Assembly (NCBI RefSeq): GCF_000524195.1
Contig: NW_020170404.1
Coordinates: 531,436-595,435 of the forward strand
Reading direction: 5' to 3'
DNA: 64,000 bases
Origin: Echinococcus granulosus
Lineage: Eukaryota > Platyhelminthes > Cestoda > Cyclophyllidea > Taeniidae
The notes beneath the pieces were generated by a model. The model did no database searches. It was given only the letters and a program-made list of their open reading frames with translations, and had not been told where the DNA came from. A program made the translations under genes and the position numbers. This document shows, piece after piece, positions 13,501 to 25,500 of this stretch. Within the stretch, counting starts at the first letter, position 1. Each line of letters starts with the position of its first letter.

Positions 13501-16500
13501 ACCGGATGATCGTGGCTAGATTGAATGCGGCACTCTGTCGGTGTCTTACGGGCTGTAAAACCGCATTGAATATTGTTGCAGCCTATCCTGATGCTTCTGA
13601 CATAAGTTAAGAGTCCATTAAGGCAAAATTATTTCAACCAAAAGTTCAAGACAATAAACGCATATATCAGTGCCTTCTATTCGGAGTAATTAATCACTAA
13701 CTCAGTAGGTGAAAGATAAATCACGCTCTCAGATCCAGTGGCATGCATTAAATACAAGTGATTGTTACTAGGAAAAAGTGCAAACTGGTAAATTGAAAAA
13801 GTTGTTACACAGGCAGCATTTACAATTTATGGCCATTTTTTAAAGGAGGTGGTTAACGGGGCCAAAATGCAAAAAGCTTTCCTTCAGGAAAAGCACGATC
13901 CCTTAAAATAAATGTTGCCTGTCCATAATTCGCTTCTGCGCCTAGCGAAGGAATCAAATGGTCGATTGCTACCGTCCACGTAAGACAACAAAGAGCTCTA
14001 CGACCGATATAACAAAGTAAATCATTCAGTGATAATCCGATCAAAAAAGCCCTGTAGGTGCAATAATTGGTTTACTCCTCAGCAACCCCTCATGGGAATT
14101 GACCACCATGGATTTCAAATGCATGGATGCTTCACCTCGATTCCTAGATGATAAACACTTACCTGTGGTGCCTAAGAATCCCTGTATTTTGTAAGCTGCC
14201 AATTTACTGAAAAGCTCCTTTGACAACTCAAAATATAACACACCGATCAAAACACGAACTAAATATACAGACTTATTAGCGCCGTAAAAGTATGAGAACT
14301 TGGCTCACTCCTGTGTATAAACAAACAGTTAGTGACAGACGGATATAAAATTGCCGTCTCAAATAAACACTCTGAGATGACGTCTAGAAGCCATTCGGGA
14401 TCGCGTGACTTAAATGATACCAAATGCTTGAACCTCAGACACAAAATGCACCCAGGCGTGGTCATGTCCATGTGACGCCCAGAGCTTTGTGTCTGAGTCC
14501 AGTGTCACATACAAGTGACGTATTTTTTAAATTATTTTACAACCACTGGATATGCAAAGTCTTTCTGTACAAATTTGATTCTAAAGAATAGCATGAATTA
14601 CAAGTTGTCTTGAGGATTACATTGCCTGGCTTTTAAGCATCAGTTAAATCGGTTAATTCGGTAGCACGGACACCGATGCCATGAGAGTACAATGGCAGCT
14701 TCAAATCATGGTGGTCAATTTTCCTCCGACACCCTGGTAGTGAACGTAGTAACCCACGCAGCAGAAGCATGAGAGCGAATTAGATGAATAAGTCTGCTAC
14801 CCCATTACCGGAGGGCTAACGTCGTATGGATTATGTGAAATAAAGAGTGAATTCCTGCATGTAGCATTAACAATGTTAGCTAGTAGAGATGACTCCGTTA
14901 CGTCAAGAAACGAGTTTGCTAAGGCTAGGCAAAAGGTAAAACCACTTTCACCAGCCAGTATGCACTTAGGCTGTTGAGAGGCAGTTGCCCTTTGGAGTGA
15001 ATCAAACACAATCGCTGAATTGCGCAATTCAATCACTTTTCGCAGACAAGAAATGAGATTGTGGGGTCCGGTTCCGGTAATAGAAAGTATGAGTTAGGGT
15101 TAGCAGCAGCAAAAATTTTTGACGAGAAAAATTTGATTTCACCCAAATGTGCTGCAAGGAGCCAGTGCACACTACAACAAGACTTCGGATTGGATAATCG
15201 CTCGGCATGATTTATGCGAAACCATTACCGAAGGGAAGTAACACATATTTAAAAGAGGGAAAACAAAATGGAATGGCACATAGTTAATCACACTGTAGGC
15301 TCATAGAGTCAGCTATCAAGACTAATCGCAATCTAAGAGTTTGCAGTGTTAAAGACTACAGGTAAAGAAGGTAATTTGGAAGGAGACTCACCTCATTGGG
15401 GTCAGCAACTTTGAGTCGCTTGAGGAGGCTAATAACTTTTTGTTTGATTTGCTGTAAAAAGGGAGAAAGGAAGGATTAGTAGCGAGTCACATTCTTAAGT
15501 AATTTCAAAATGCACAGAAAATACCAATAGGGAAATGGGGGGTTTTCGCTGTTTGGAAAAAACCAATGTCTAGACATTCCTTCAGAATGGATAAGGTTCC
15601 AAGAAGTGCGCAAAATGAACTAAATGAATGTTTAAAAGTGGAGCTGACTACTTGTATCTCGAATTAAGATAGTTTGGAGAGCAAGTCCATAAGATTATCC
15701 AGTGAGAGGCGTTAAATTTACTCCTTACTTAAATTGTCAAAAAAGCTGCATGAAATTACCATTGATGACTTTCGGTACTTCAGCGTACCCGTTGCGACGA
15801 TTATATGACACCACCCCTTCGCACTTCAAAGCACGAATTGGCTCACATGGAATTTTAAAATGTATCCAAGAGTAGCAGAAACTTCGCCAGCTATAAGTTT
15901 CGCATGCAAGGGTAAAATGCAGGGGATACGGAAGAGTTATTCTGCATACCACAGCAAAAAAAATATGAAATCGGCAAATTAAGAAGTTGGCATGAGGAAG
16001 AAGCAAAACGGTTTTGAATACAGTGGAGACTTTGACCAAAAGTAGTTGAGTGGAGGGAGTTGGTGTTACTACTAAAACTGACGCTGAACAACACAGCGAG
16101 CAAGATACCGACTTGCCGTCGTGCCAATATGCGCATGACAAACAAAGCCGTCGCATGTTACACTAACAGATGAGTCAGTCCGTTTAAGTACCACAGCCAC
16201 AATTGAAGTATCATGTGCTTGAATTCAAAAATAACGTAGAAATTTTCCATAATTTGGAAAGGTGCTGTAGTTGAATTGATGGTAGGGAAAATAGGAGTGG
16301 GATAAGGAAAGTGGGAACAAGTTTTAAATAATTAACAAAAAATTGACTAGCAAGAACACAAGAGGGAAAAGTTTTACAAGGAGTACGAATACGCACAAAG
16401 AAGTTGTCGTGGTGTTGACGAGAGGTAAAGGAGCCAAGGTCATGCTAACTTCACAAAGAATTTCGGAACTGGTGCACAAACACATCCCATTCGAATGCCC

Positions 16501-19500
16501 AATTTATGAGCTCTTGCCTCAGCAACTAAAAGCGCCGAATACTGTGAGAGAAGCTTTTTTGGTCAGGACAGGAGCCGACATGGCTTATTGATGTTTCGGA
16601 GTGCCAAGTATTGCTGAGGCGAAAAAACGAACCTCAAGACGACATGGAGAGGGGACGGCACGGCAAAAATGACAGAGCACCATGCGCTGAACCGCACATA
16701 CTTGGCAAACAAATACACCCACGCGCACACCCAGCCTGCACTTCACACGTCTTTCTCTTTTTTTCGGAGTGGGTTGTAGAAAGACAAAGGAAGGAAATGA
16801 ACCTGCGTACTGCTCGCAAAAGCAAAGGATTAATTCCAAATAGTTGCGGACTTTAGGTAATGAGAGCAAATTTCTGTTACGATTTAAGCAATGATATGAA
16901 TAGGCAAGAGAAGAAGAAGGCAGTTGAGTAATTTGCGATGGATGGTTGAAAAAGGAGGAAGACTTGTTTGAACACTAGTAATAATAATAATAGCAATAAT
17001 AATAATGAACGGGTGGAAATTGCGTTACAACTGGTTTCTGTTGTCAAAAACATTTTGGTGGAGCATAGCAGCAAAATTATACAGCACACAAATGCTTAAA
17101 GGAACTGCAATTTTCCACAAATTCAGGACTAAGCAAGAAAGGCTCTCTTGACGCACAAGGAAGACAGTCACTTCATTAAATGCCCTAACTCTTAATCCAC
17201 ATTCCCCTCTGGCGTTCCAAAGCATCGGAATGCAGACGCACGCATATGGGAAGATTCATTAGATATTCATGGACGCAAAAGTCCTGAGGCCAACCTTTTC
17301 CAAATCGCAGATAAATTAATCGTTGTCACTATTATAGTTTGACGAATGAGAAGAGGAGGAGGTGGAGAAAAAAGGAAAACGAAAAGCATTAATGCAAAGC
17401 AATGAAGCAGGAATGAAAGCAGTTATTTAATGTAAGCTCATTTACCGCGTTCCAGAGTGAAGAAAAAGGCAATAAAAACGCGCACTTTGCCCTTGCTCGC
17501 AAATAAACAATGTTGACATAACAAGGGCTTAGTGATTATCTAACTCCCAATATCTATTGGTGCGTTTTTTTAGGCATATCAAAGGTGTGTTTTGAAGAAC
17601 GTAAACAGGTCGTAGAAATAAACCAGGTGTAATGGCTACAATGATTGCAACCTTGCTTGATGTAAGGAGATAAGCGATTCAAGATAGGGCACCAAGTCAA
17701 TGAAAGATGAGGATTATGCAAGAAATTGATTCCGGGTAGTAGAGAAAAAAAGTCAAAGGGGACACTAAAAGCCCCCATTACCAATGGGACAATCACACAG
17801 AGAGCAATAGCACCTCCTACGAGAAAACAAGAGGTTTAAAATGAAATTCTAAGTTAGCGAAAACAGAGACAAAGTGGAGAATTAATGTTGTCTTATCACA
17901 GCAACGTTAAAGCCAGACACGGAAAGGGAAGGCAGATTGGTCAGAGTGCACAAACAAGTTTCACACGAATGAAACGCTACCGCTAATCGCAATTCTGTCT
18001 GGTGTAAAGGTACTGGAGATCTAAAACACTGGTGCGAATTAGTTATAAACGGGGGTAATATAGGGAATCGTTAGTAAGTCGGAGAGCCTACCCCAACAGA
18101 CATGGACTTGAGGACCTTCTTCTGCCCACCGCGACTGGCAATAGCAGTAGAGGCGGAGGTGGAAGATACCCCACCGACCTGTCCACAGCGACCAGTGTCA
18201 ACGTCTTCCATGTCCACCTCCTCCTCACTGTCCGAATCCTCGTCCGCGTCATCCGAGAAGACGTCCGCTGGCAGGAGGCAGCCGTCCTCCAGGCACCCGT
18301 CGAATTCTACCTCTGCTAGACAGTGTAGAGTCGATTATTTAGTGGCTCAGATTGGGCTCACTCAACAGTAGTACTTAGTGCTCACTACTATTGCTAAAAA
18401 ATGGTCTGAAGCAATACACTGGAACCACATATTCATTTGCCAAACCCTATAGCATGTAGAATAGTACTACATGCAACACTTATTTGTGGGGGTATTCACT
18501 CCTTCTTGGAAATGAAGCTGTGCTATACGTTATGGTTTTCGACCAAACGACTTCAATATCGAAATGAAAAAAGGAAACAAAGTTATGCTGTACACATCCA
18601 GTGCCAAAGTAGGTTTTGTACGAGACCCTTTTCCCTCTGTTGACCAGTTTATTTTGAAAAGAAAAATCGTTCCGAGTTTTTAAAGAAGAGGAGAGAGATG
18701 TTTGAGGGAGATGTGGTCACTTCGAACGCAACAATTTTTTGTAGAGATCCCTGATATTTCTCTACCTCAGTGATGTAAATGAACATTCAAACAAGGCACT
18801 AATGTAGGCTGGGGATTCGGCGAAAGCGTTGATGGTGCTTACTATGAAATGAAAACATGCAAACCGTGATAAATTTTACAGAACAGTAACGGTCCAAATT
18901 TTTTTCAAAGACAGACCTCGTAGCACACCAGCTTCACCTTCACTTCGGCTGTTGTTTACTCGTGTTCCGGATTATTATTAACCCAAATCAATGGATTACC
19001 CTGCTTTGATCTGCAACACAAAAAACCGACTTCTTTTTCTGCTGGTGTTCGCACTTTTCTTTTTTTACATTGGTGTGGAATTAATTAGCTCGCTTCACGT
19101 TAAAGGCACTCGACTAGTCTAGAAATCGCATTTACACAATTTAAGTTCCCTTTTGTCTTCATCGAATGGCGTTAAGTCATTCTACTCGATATCCCTTCGG
19201 AGGCGTCAGTCTGAAAGCAACATTTGAGATCACTTCTCTCTTCAACGCCCTGTGCTTGATCTCTAGATGAGTGAAAACAGTGTTTCCTGCTTGAAAATAA
19301 GATGGTAGAGAAGTGATTGTAGAAGTTTGAGTAGGTAAGGAGTGGTCGAAGTTGAGTTGCGATTCAGTCGGAAAAAGCACTCTAAACAGGCAAACAGGAC
19401 TCAAAGTCGAAGTGAACCAAAACAAGAAGCCAATTTCAAAACAACTTCACCGAGAGCAATGAAATCAAAAGGGATTTTTCAAAATCGGTCGTACACATCC

Positions 19501-22500
19501 TAGGTCTGGAAGAAAACTGCCATCGTCCCATCATTTTAAAGGAGTAGGAAAAACAGGCTCCTCATTCAAGAAGTCTTATAGCGCTAGAGGCTGATAGTGT
19601 CTGGGTAAAAAACATTGGAGATGTCCCGTTAAAAGATAGAAAGCAACTTAACACAAATGTATGTATTAAATGGCAAAAAAGACAATGTATTTCATGTTAA
19701 TAGCAATAACCTTTTTTTCTGGAAATGCAACCGGCGGTACTGCGAGTGCGTAGGATACACTCCAGGACAATTCAGTTATTAAAAAGATGTAAGAAACATG
19801 ACCTACTTCAAAAGATGAGCGTTTTTACACCCTGCTATTTAACAAAGGTGGAACATGCAATCATGCAATTCACAAACCGTACCTCGCTCGTTCTCGAGGG
19901 AGCGAAGCATAACCTTACCCTCTTCAACTGAAGCAGTGAGTGCTGCCAAAGACCCAGCGCGATGCACTTTCCATGTAATGGATCTAATTGCGAGGTCATT
20001 TATGCTATTAAAGTTGAAGTTGATGCACAGTTTAGTCAATTTATCAATCCTTCGTCGACAAAACTTAGTAACACGTATAATAGATTAATTAACTGTCGGC
20101 AAGCAGGTGTGGAAAATTGACACACACACACACACACACACCTGAGTGATTGATGATGAATAGAACACCAGAGGAGAGGAACTCGTAGACAACTGCATGA
20201 GATGCCTTACAAATTCTCGCGTGTTACCATACCCAAGGCAAAATAGAGAAATTTATGTTTGCAGGCAGTGTAACAGTGGAAAATACTGAAATGTACAAGG
20301 TAAGCAAATAACTTCGAGTGGTTTTTTAAAATCAAAATTATATTAGAACAGAGGGCAACTTAAAACGTTTTTTGTATTGAAAGAATCACCCTGCCAACCT
20401 GGATTTTAATCCTTCCCAAAAAGACGCAAACTTGCCGTTAATTCCACCTCTATAACACATCTTGTCAATAGAAGCAAACTAAACCAACATATCCAACACA
20501 CCGACAGCCATCTCCATTTTTCAAATACCTCTAAGCCTTTCGCCCGCCCTAATGTCACCCCTTAATACAGATACCAAGAAAATGCGACAATCACTTGAAT
20601 ATCACGAGTATAGTGGAATGAGGGTTCGGAGGCTACAGATAAGGAAGAAGCACCATTTGCCTCCCTCCTCACCATCAATCTATAACTCCCATTCCAAGGT
20701 TCCAATCTCCTCACAGGTGGAATTGTAAAAAGACCACTTTAATCTGTTTGAGTGTCTAGCGGTAGAAATTTCTCTAAAAGCGGAGGAAGAAGAATCGTAG
20801 GCTTTACACACATCTTCAACATGTACAAGCTCGATGGGATAGACCTCTGCCACAATTGCTTGCACTTCAACAACTGACTCGTTCATGGGAAACAATTCCA
20901 TTTCCATTAAACCATCAACAAAGTAAGTAATGTTACCTGACGATGAAACGGTGTATGCCGACGAGCAATCCAGAGTGCACAGTGCATTTCTCCACTGTAC
21001 ATTGTAGAAGCACAATAGGGTAAAGCGAAGGTAAAGCAGAGGTGTAGCGAAGAGCAAACTGACGGTCCTTAATGTCTATTTTTCTCCGGTTAATGCACGC
21101 GACATGTGGATGGCACCAACTCACGTTGTAGCTCCCACACTACAACCTCGCCTTCCACCCATCTGGTGTAGGCAAACACAAACTGACGTACCACTCACTT
21201 TAAACATCACCAAAAATTCGTATCAACACCCTCATTCCACCTTATTTTGACACATCAGTAGTAGGGACGCATATTTGTCTGCTCTGATCAAGAATAGATC
21301 TTCATGGACGCAATGCGTCCACCTCTAAGTGATTCATCATCGGAGACAAAGTATTCACTTCATTTAAGCCATTTGATTGTGGGTGGTGGGTTCCACTACC
21401 ACATACCTCACCACCGCCGCCTCCTCCTTCTCCTTCTCCTCCTCCTCTCTGAATGTAGTATAATAATGTGAAAGGAGGTTGACATTTGCGGCATTGAAAA
21501 CGTGTTGAACTGCGTTAGTAAGGCAGGCAAGCTCGGTTCACATTCAGCACCTTCAACTGACGCTGTGCTTCAAGCAACAGGAAGGCGGTGTGGAGAACAA
21601 TAAGAAGCATTGTACTGATAGATTAAGGCATTTCCACTTTTCGTGTTTCCTACTCATACTCGTCTACAAACAATTGCATGTACTTTGCAGATCCCTACAA
21701 AAGTTATAGCATCAAGGAATATCGAAAATTGTAGGAACCTTTCTGGTTACGTCTCTGAAAGCCGTTTGAAATTGGAAAAGACTCTTTCCACATAACACCA
21801 ACACAAAACAAGATATATGAAGAAGTGAATTAAGACAGGATGTACTACATCTTAGTCATAATGACCAACAACGGGAGCCAGTGTGCGTTTGACAACTTTC
21901 TAAACAATTGGGAGATGAAGTCAATTCCACAATGCGACTGAGACGGAAGGAAAAGTAGGAGGTCTCGTTTTAGCGAAAAGAGCAGGACTAGCTGAGGAAT
22001 ATTTTCGCAATTTACACGAGGAAGAAATCGGACGAGAAGCGGAGAATGGAGGCAAGACAGGTAAGAAATCATAGCGTTGGCAATGAATATAACAAAAGGT
22101 AGAGCATACAAGTGCACGAGTTCGTCACTATTTGTAAGAGAAAGGCGTGTAAGAAGCGTAGGAATAACTAGCTAGTCAGTCAGGAAGAAAAGCAAAAAGC
22201 TTAGTCGTACTACAGAGATGAATGCTTGTTAAGGGAAGGCAGTGGATAATCCAAAGGCAAACAGACCAGCGCCCGCTAGTAACCCCTCTCCTTTTCCACA
22301 ATAGGCGATATCTTGTAAACTACAAAATCTTTCTCGAATGAGTGACTGCTCCAGAAAAGGCAAGTACGCTGCCGGCCGAACATGGGGGGAATTTCAGTTT
22401 ATACCGCAAAAAGTTTCACCTGTTCATTTGATATGGATTCTCATAACATTCTCTATGATAATTAAGGATATACGCGCGGAATGTGAAGCAAATTTAAGGA

Positions 22501-25500
22501 CTATTTATAAACTCATAAAACATCAAAAGCATAATGGACTGCATGGAGTGCAACTGACTCGTGAAGTGTGGAGAAAGCTGCGCATTGTGTATTCACAAGT
22601 GTGCTATCTGAGGTGGCAATGAAAGTGGCAAATCAGTGGCAAGAAGGAGAGCCGAATGACAGGAGAAAGACTGGCAGCATTTCCTCCCTCCCCTCTCCCG
22701 CCTCGCCTAGAGCCTCGAGGAGACTGAGTGCTTGGGCCAAAGAGAGGTGAGAGAACTGCATCAGATCACAGATATAGGCCTGTATCAAGAAAGGCGAGCT
22801 TGTGTATATGGCATTCAGATGAGGCGAATCCCAATTTTATAGGCAATTTAAAGGGAATCGTCAAACGAGTTTTTATATGGAAGTAGCAGTCGATTCAACC
22901 GTGGCAGAGTTATACAAATACACCTTTTAGCTAGCATATACATTTCCGATAGAACCACTCCCGATACTAATCGAAAAAGAATAGCGGTCATTAGAGGGTG
23001 AAGAGGTGTCAACCAACCTTTATTTTCAGGGTTGATGGGATCACGTTCCCAGGGTAGAGTGGAGAGGCAGTGAACCTCTATGCGAGCAATCGCAGGTCCA
23101 ATGCACTTGGGATTAGGATACATGCTGAGAAACCGGTGTTCGATACGACGTTGCAGAACCTGGAAAAGTAGAGAAATTTCTTAATCAGAAGCTAACAGGT
23201 ACCACAGACATGCCAGACGATTAGAAGTATACCAGTTGACGGTACAAATAGTTGCGTGTGTGGTTCAGACAATTAAGCAGACTACCAATGATGACAAAAA
23301 CGTTAGCCGTTGTTTGACAGTTTCAATGTTTTTACTACTGCTACTGTTAATGAGATCCAATTTGACAAGTGAGATAACAGTATTTACTCGTTTAATGCGT
23401 TTGCACAGAGGAAGCACTGAAAGCGCAAACACTTTGGGGTGTGGCCTAGGCACCGATAAGTCACATAGCCAGGCTGAGAAGAGATACCTCAAGGTAAATT
23501 GAAGAATCAGACAGAAGAAAAAAACCTGGCACATGTGTCATGTCCCCATTTATCCACCCTGGGTTCACACTTCATGCGTGCAACACATTTAAGAGGAAAT
23601 GATTTATAGTTGAAAGAGGTAAAACAAGAATAATGTGCGCCATCACAGAACAATAACACGTCCGAGCTGCGGTGGTCGATCTTCCTGTGAGACACCGGCA
23701 ATGGGTGTGTTAAATATAGCAAGTAGCAGGATACTGAATAAAACGATTAATATTATGCAGACAAACCATGAACTAAGAGCCCAGATAAATACGGAAAAGA
23801 TAATTACTTTCGGCAACCCAAAATGTCAAATGCGAAGCGATACTATTTTCTTGAAGAAAAGGAAATGCAAGATGCTGGGAATGAGAAACTCACACAAAAG
23901 CCATATTTTTAACTAGTATGAAACCCGTTTTGCAATTCTTAAATTGAGGAAATTCGTGCTATTCGGTGCGAAAGCAAGACCTGGAGGGATAGGCGCTGAA
24001 ATCAAAGCTCAGGTTTTACACATACGAGTGATGCATTTGGTGAAAAGATCAAGCCCGAATTAATTACTGCCAAATGAGTAATGAGTGTGGCCTAAGAATA
24101 TCAAGATTTGATCCCATGTGAAACGCAATAAACATCCTATTTCGGTAGGTGAATCAGTCACAAACGCGGGGCCAAAGATGGCAGAAGTAAATAGGTGTTG
24201 CCGCGTGTTCAAGTAATCAAACAGAAAATAGTGAGCTAGGCTTCACACAGGAGTGCCTTTCATCATGAGTAGTGCAATTGCAGTCATCCCAGCTCCCGAA
24301 TGCCACAGGATCACAGGCTGAAAGTATGCATGGAGGTACTAAGAAAGGGACCAGTCTCAACATCGACAGAGAGACACGCAAGTCATAACAGCGGGTACAC
24401 GGATTTAATCGAGGTGGCAACAACTGACTTAAAGCCAAATTATTCGGCCTTTAGAAAGAAAATAAGTCAAAATTACATGGGATTAGAACAAACATAAAGG
24501 GTCATTCAATTTTTGTTACTTCCAAAAGGTGGAGGCGAATCGGCAGACTAATATAAGGAAGTGGGTATGTACACATACATTATTTGGTCACCAATTAAAA
24601 ACCAAATAAAACACTAGATCGTGGAGTTCGATGAGGAGCAACATTGTAATACACAATGAGAGCCAAATTGAACTAGGAAAAGATTCCATCAAAGGTCAGA
24701 TAAAGAGTACAACAACTGCCATTTCTGCTTGGTCAGGCAGTTTAATCAATGGACTTGAGAGGATTCAGACGTAGGAAGGAGAGGTAGAAGTTTCAACAAG
24801 TGCGTAAAAACCCAAAGAGTACAAAAGCATAGGTTTAAAATTAAATTTTGTGCCTCCTGCCAAGCTCTTCATGGAGTGACAAAGAAGGACCACGCTTACA
24901 GCAATGGTGCATCACGTACAGGAAGAAGATCGGGGAAGCACGCAACATACATTACACAAAAGTTTGTAATTTTATTCGCACAGAACAAATCATGTTTCAA
25001 AACTCTAACAAAGTACGCACGGAGGTAGATCATAAATAGGGGCAGGGTTAAAGGTACAAGAAGGCATACCTGGGAGAGACTGATGTTGCAATAGGCCAGA
25101 GTTTTATATCCTAGGTTCATTGTCGTGTTTTTGTACTTTTTGCGTTTCTGAAGGAGGATTTGTAGAATGTTAGAGTCCATTTTGAGAACATGAGAGTACT
25201 GAATGGTACAGTTGAGATCAATGGGAATGTAGGCACCGGCGCCGCGGGTAGCTGAATTGGCAGTTGCAGTGGTGGAGGGATGTTTGGGGACAACCAGACT
25301 AATTTCGGGGGAGCGCAAAATGCGACGCGTGTTTCCACGCATTCTCAGCGCCACATGGACACCGCCAGAAGCATTTTCGCCCAGATCTATTGGTCTATCC
25401 AGTATTATCTGTCCCATTTGAATGTGGCAAAGTCTGCGAAAGAGAATGTAACCAAGAGACGCTGGTCGGCGTCAGCGAATTCAAAAAAATGATCGGAAAA

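Noticed and set aside
14163..14217. Minus-strand segment with a perfect donor CAG|GTAAGT and frame ELFSKLAAYKIQGFLGTT in PACS intron 5.
   Set aside because: Its end phase does not fit between PACS exons 5 and 6, and it has no PACS similarity.
15737..16156. 139-codon minus-strand open frame in PACS intron 4.
   Set aside because: Random composition, no acceptor/donor pair in phase, and exons 4 and 5 already join in frame without it.
19919..19927. 9-nt minus-strand unit (adds VEE) between TGCTTCAG and GTAAGG in PACS intron 3, in the right phase.
   Set aside because: Nine bases with splice-like edges occur by chance, and no homology requires it.
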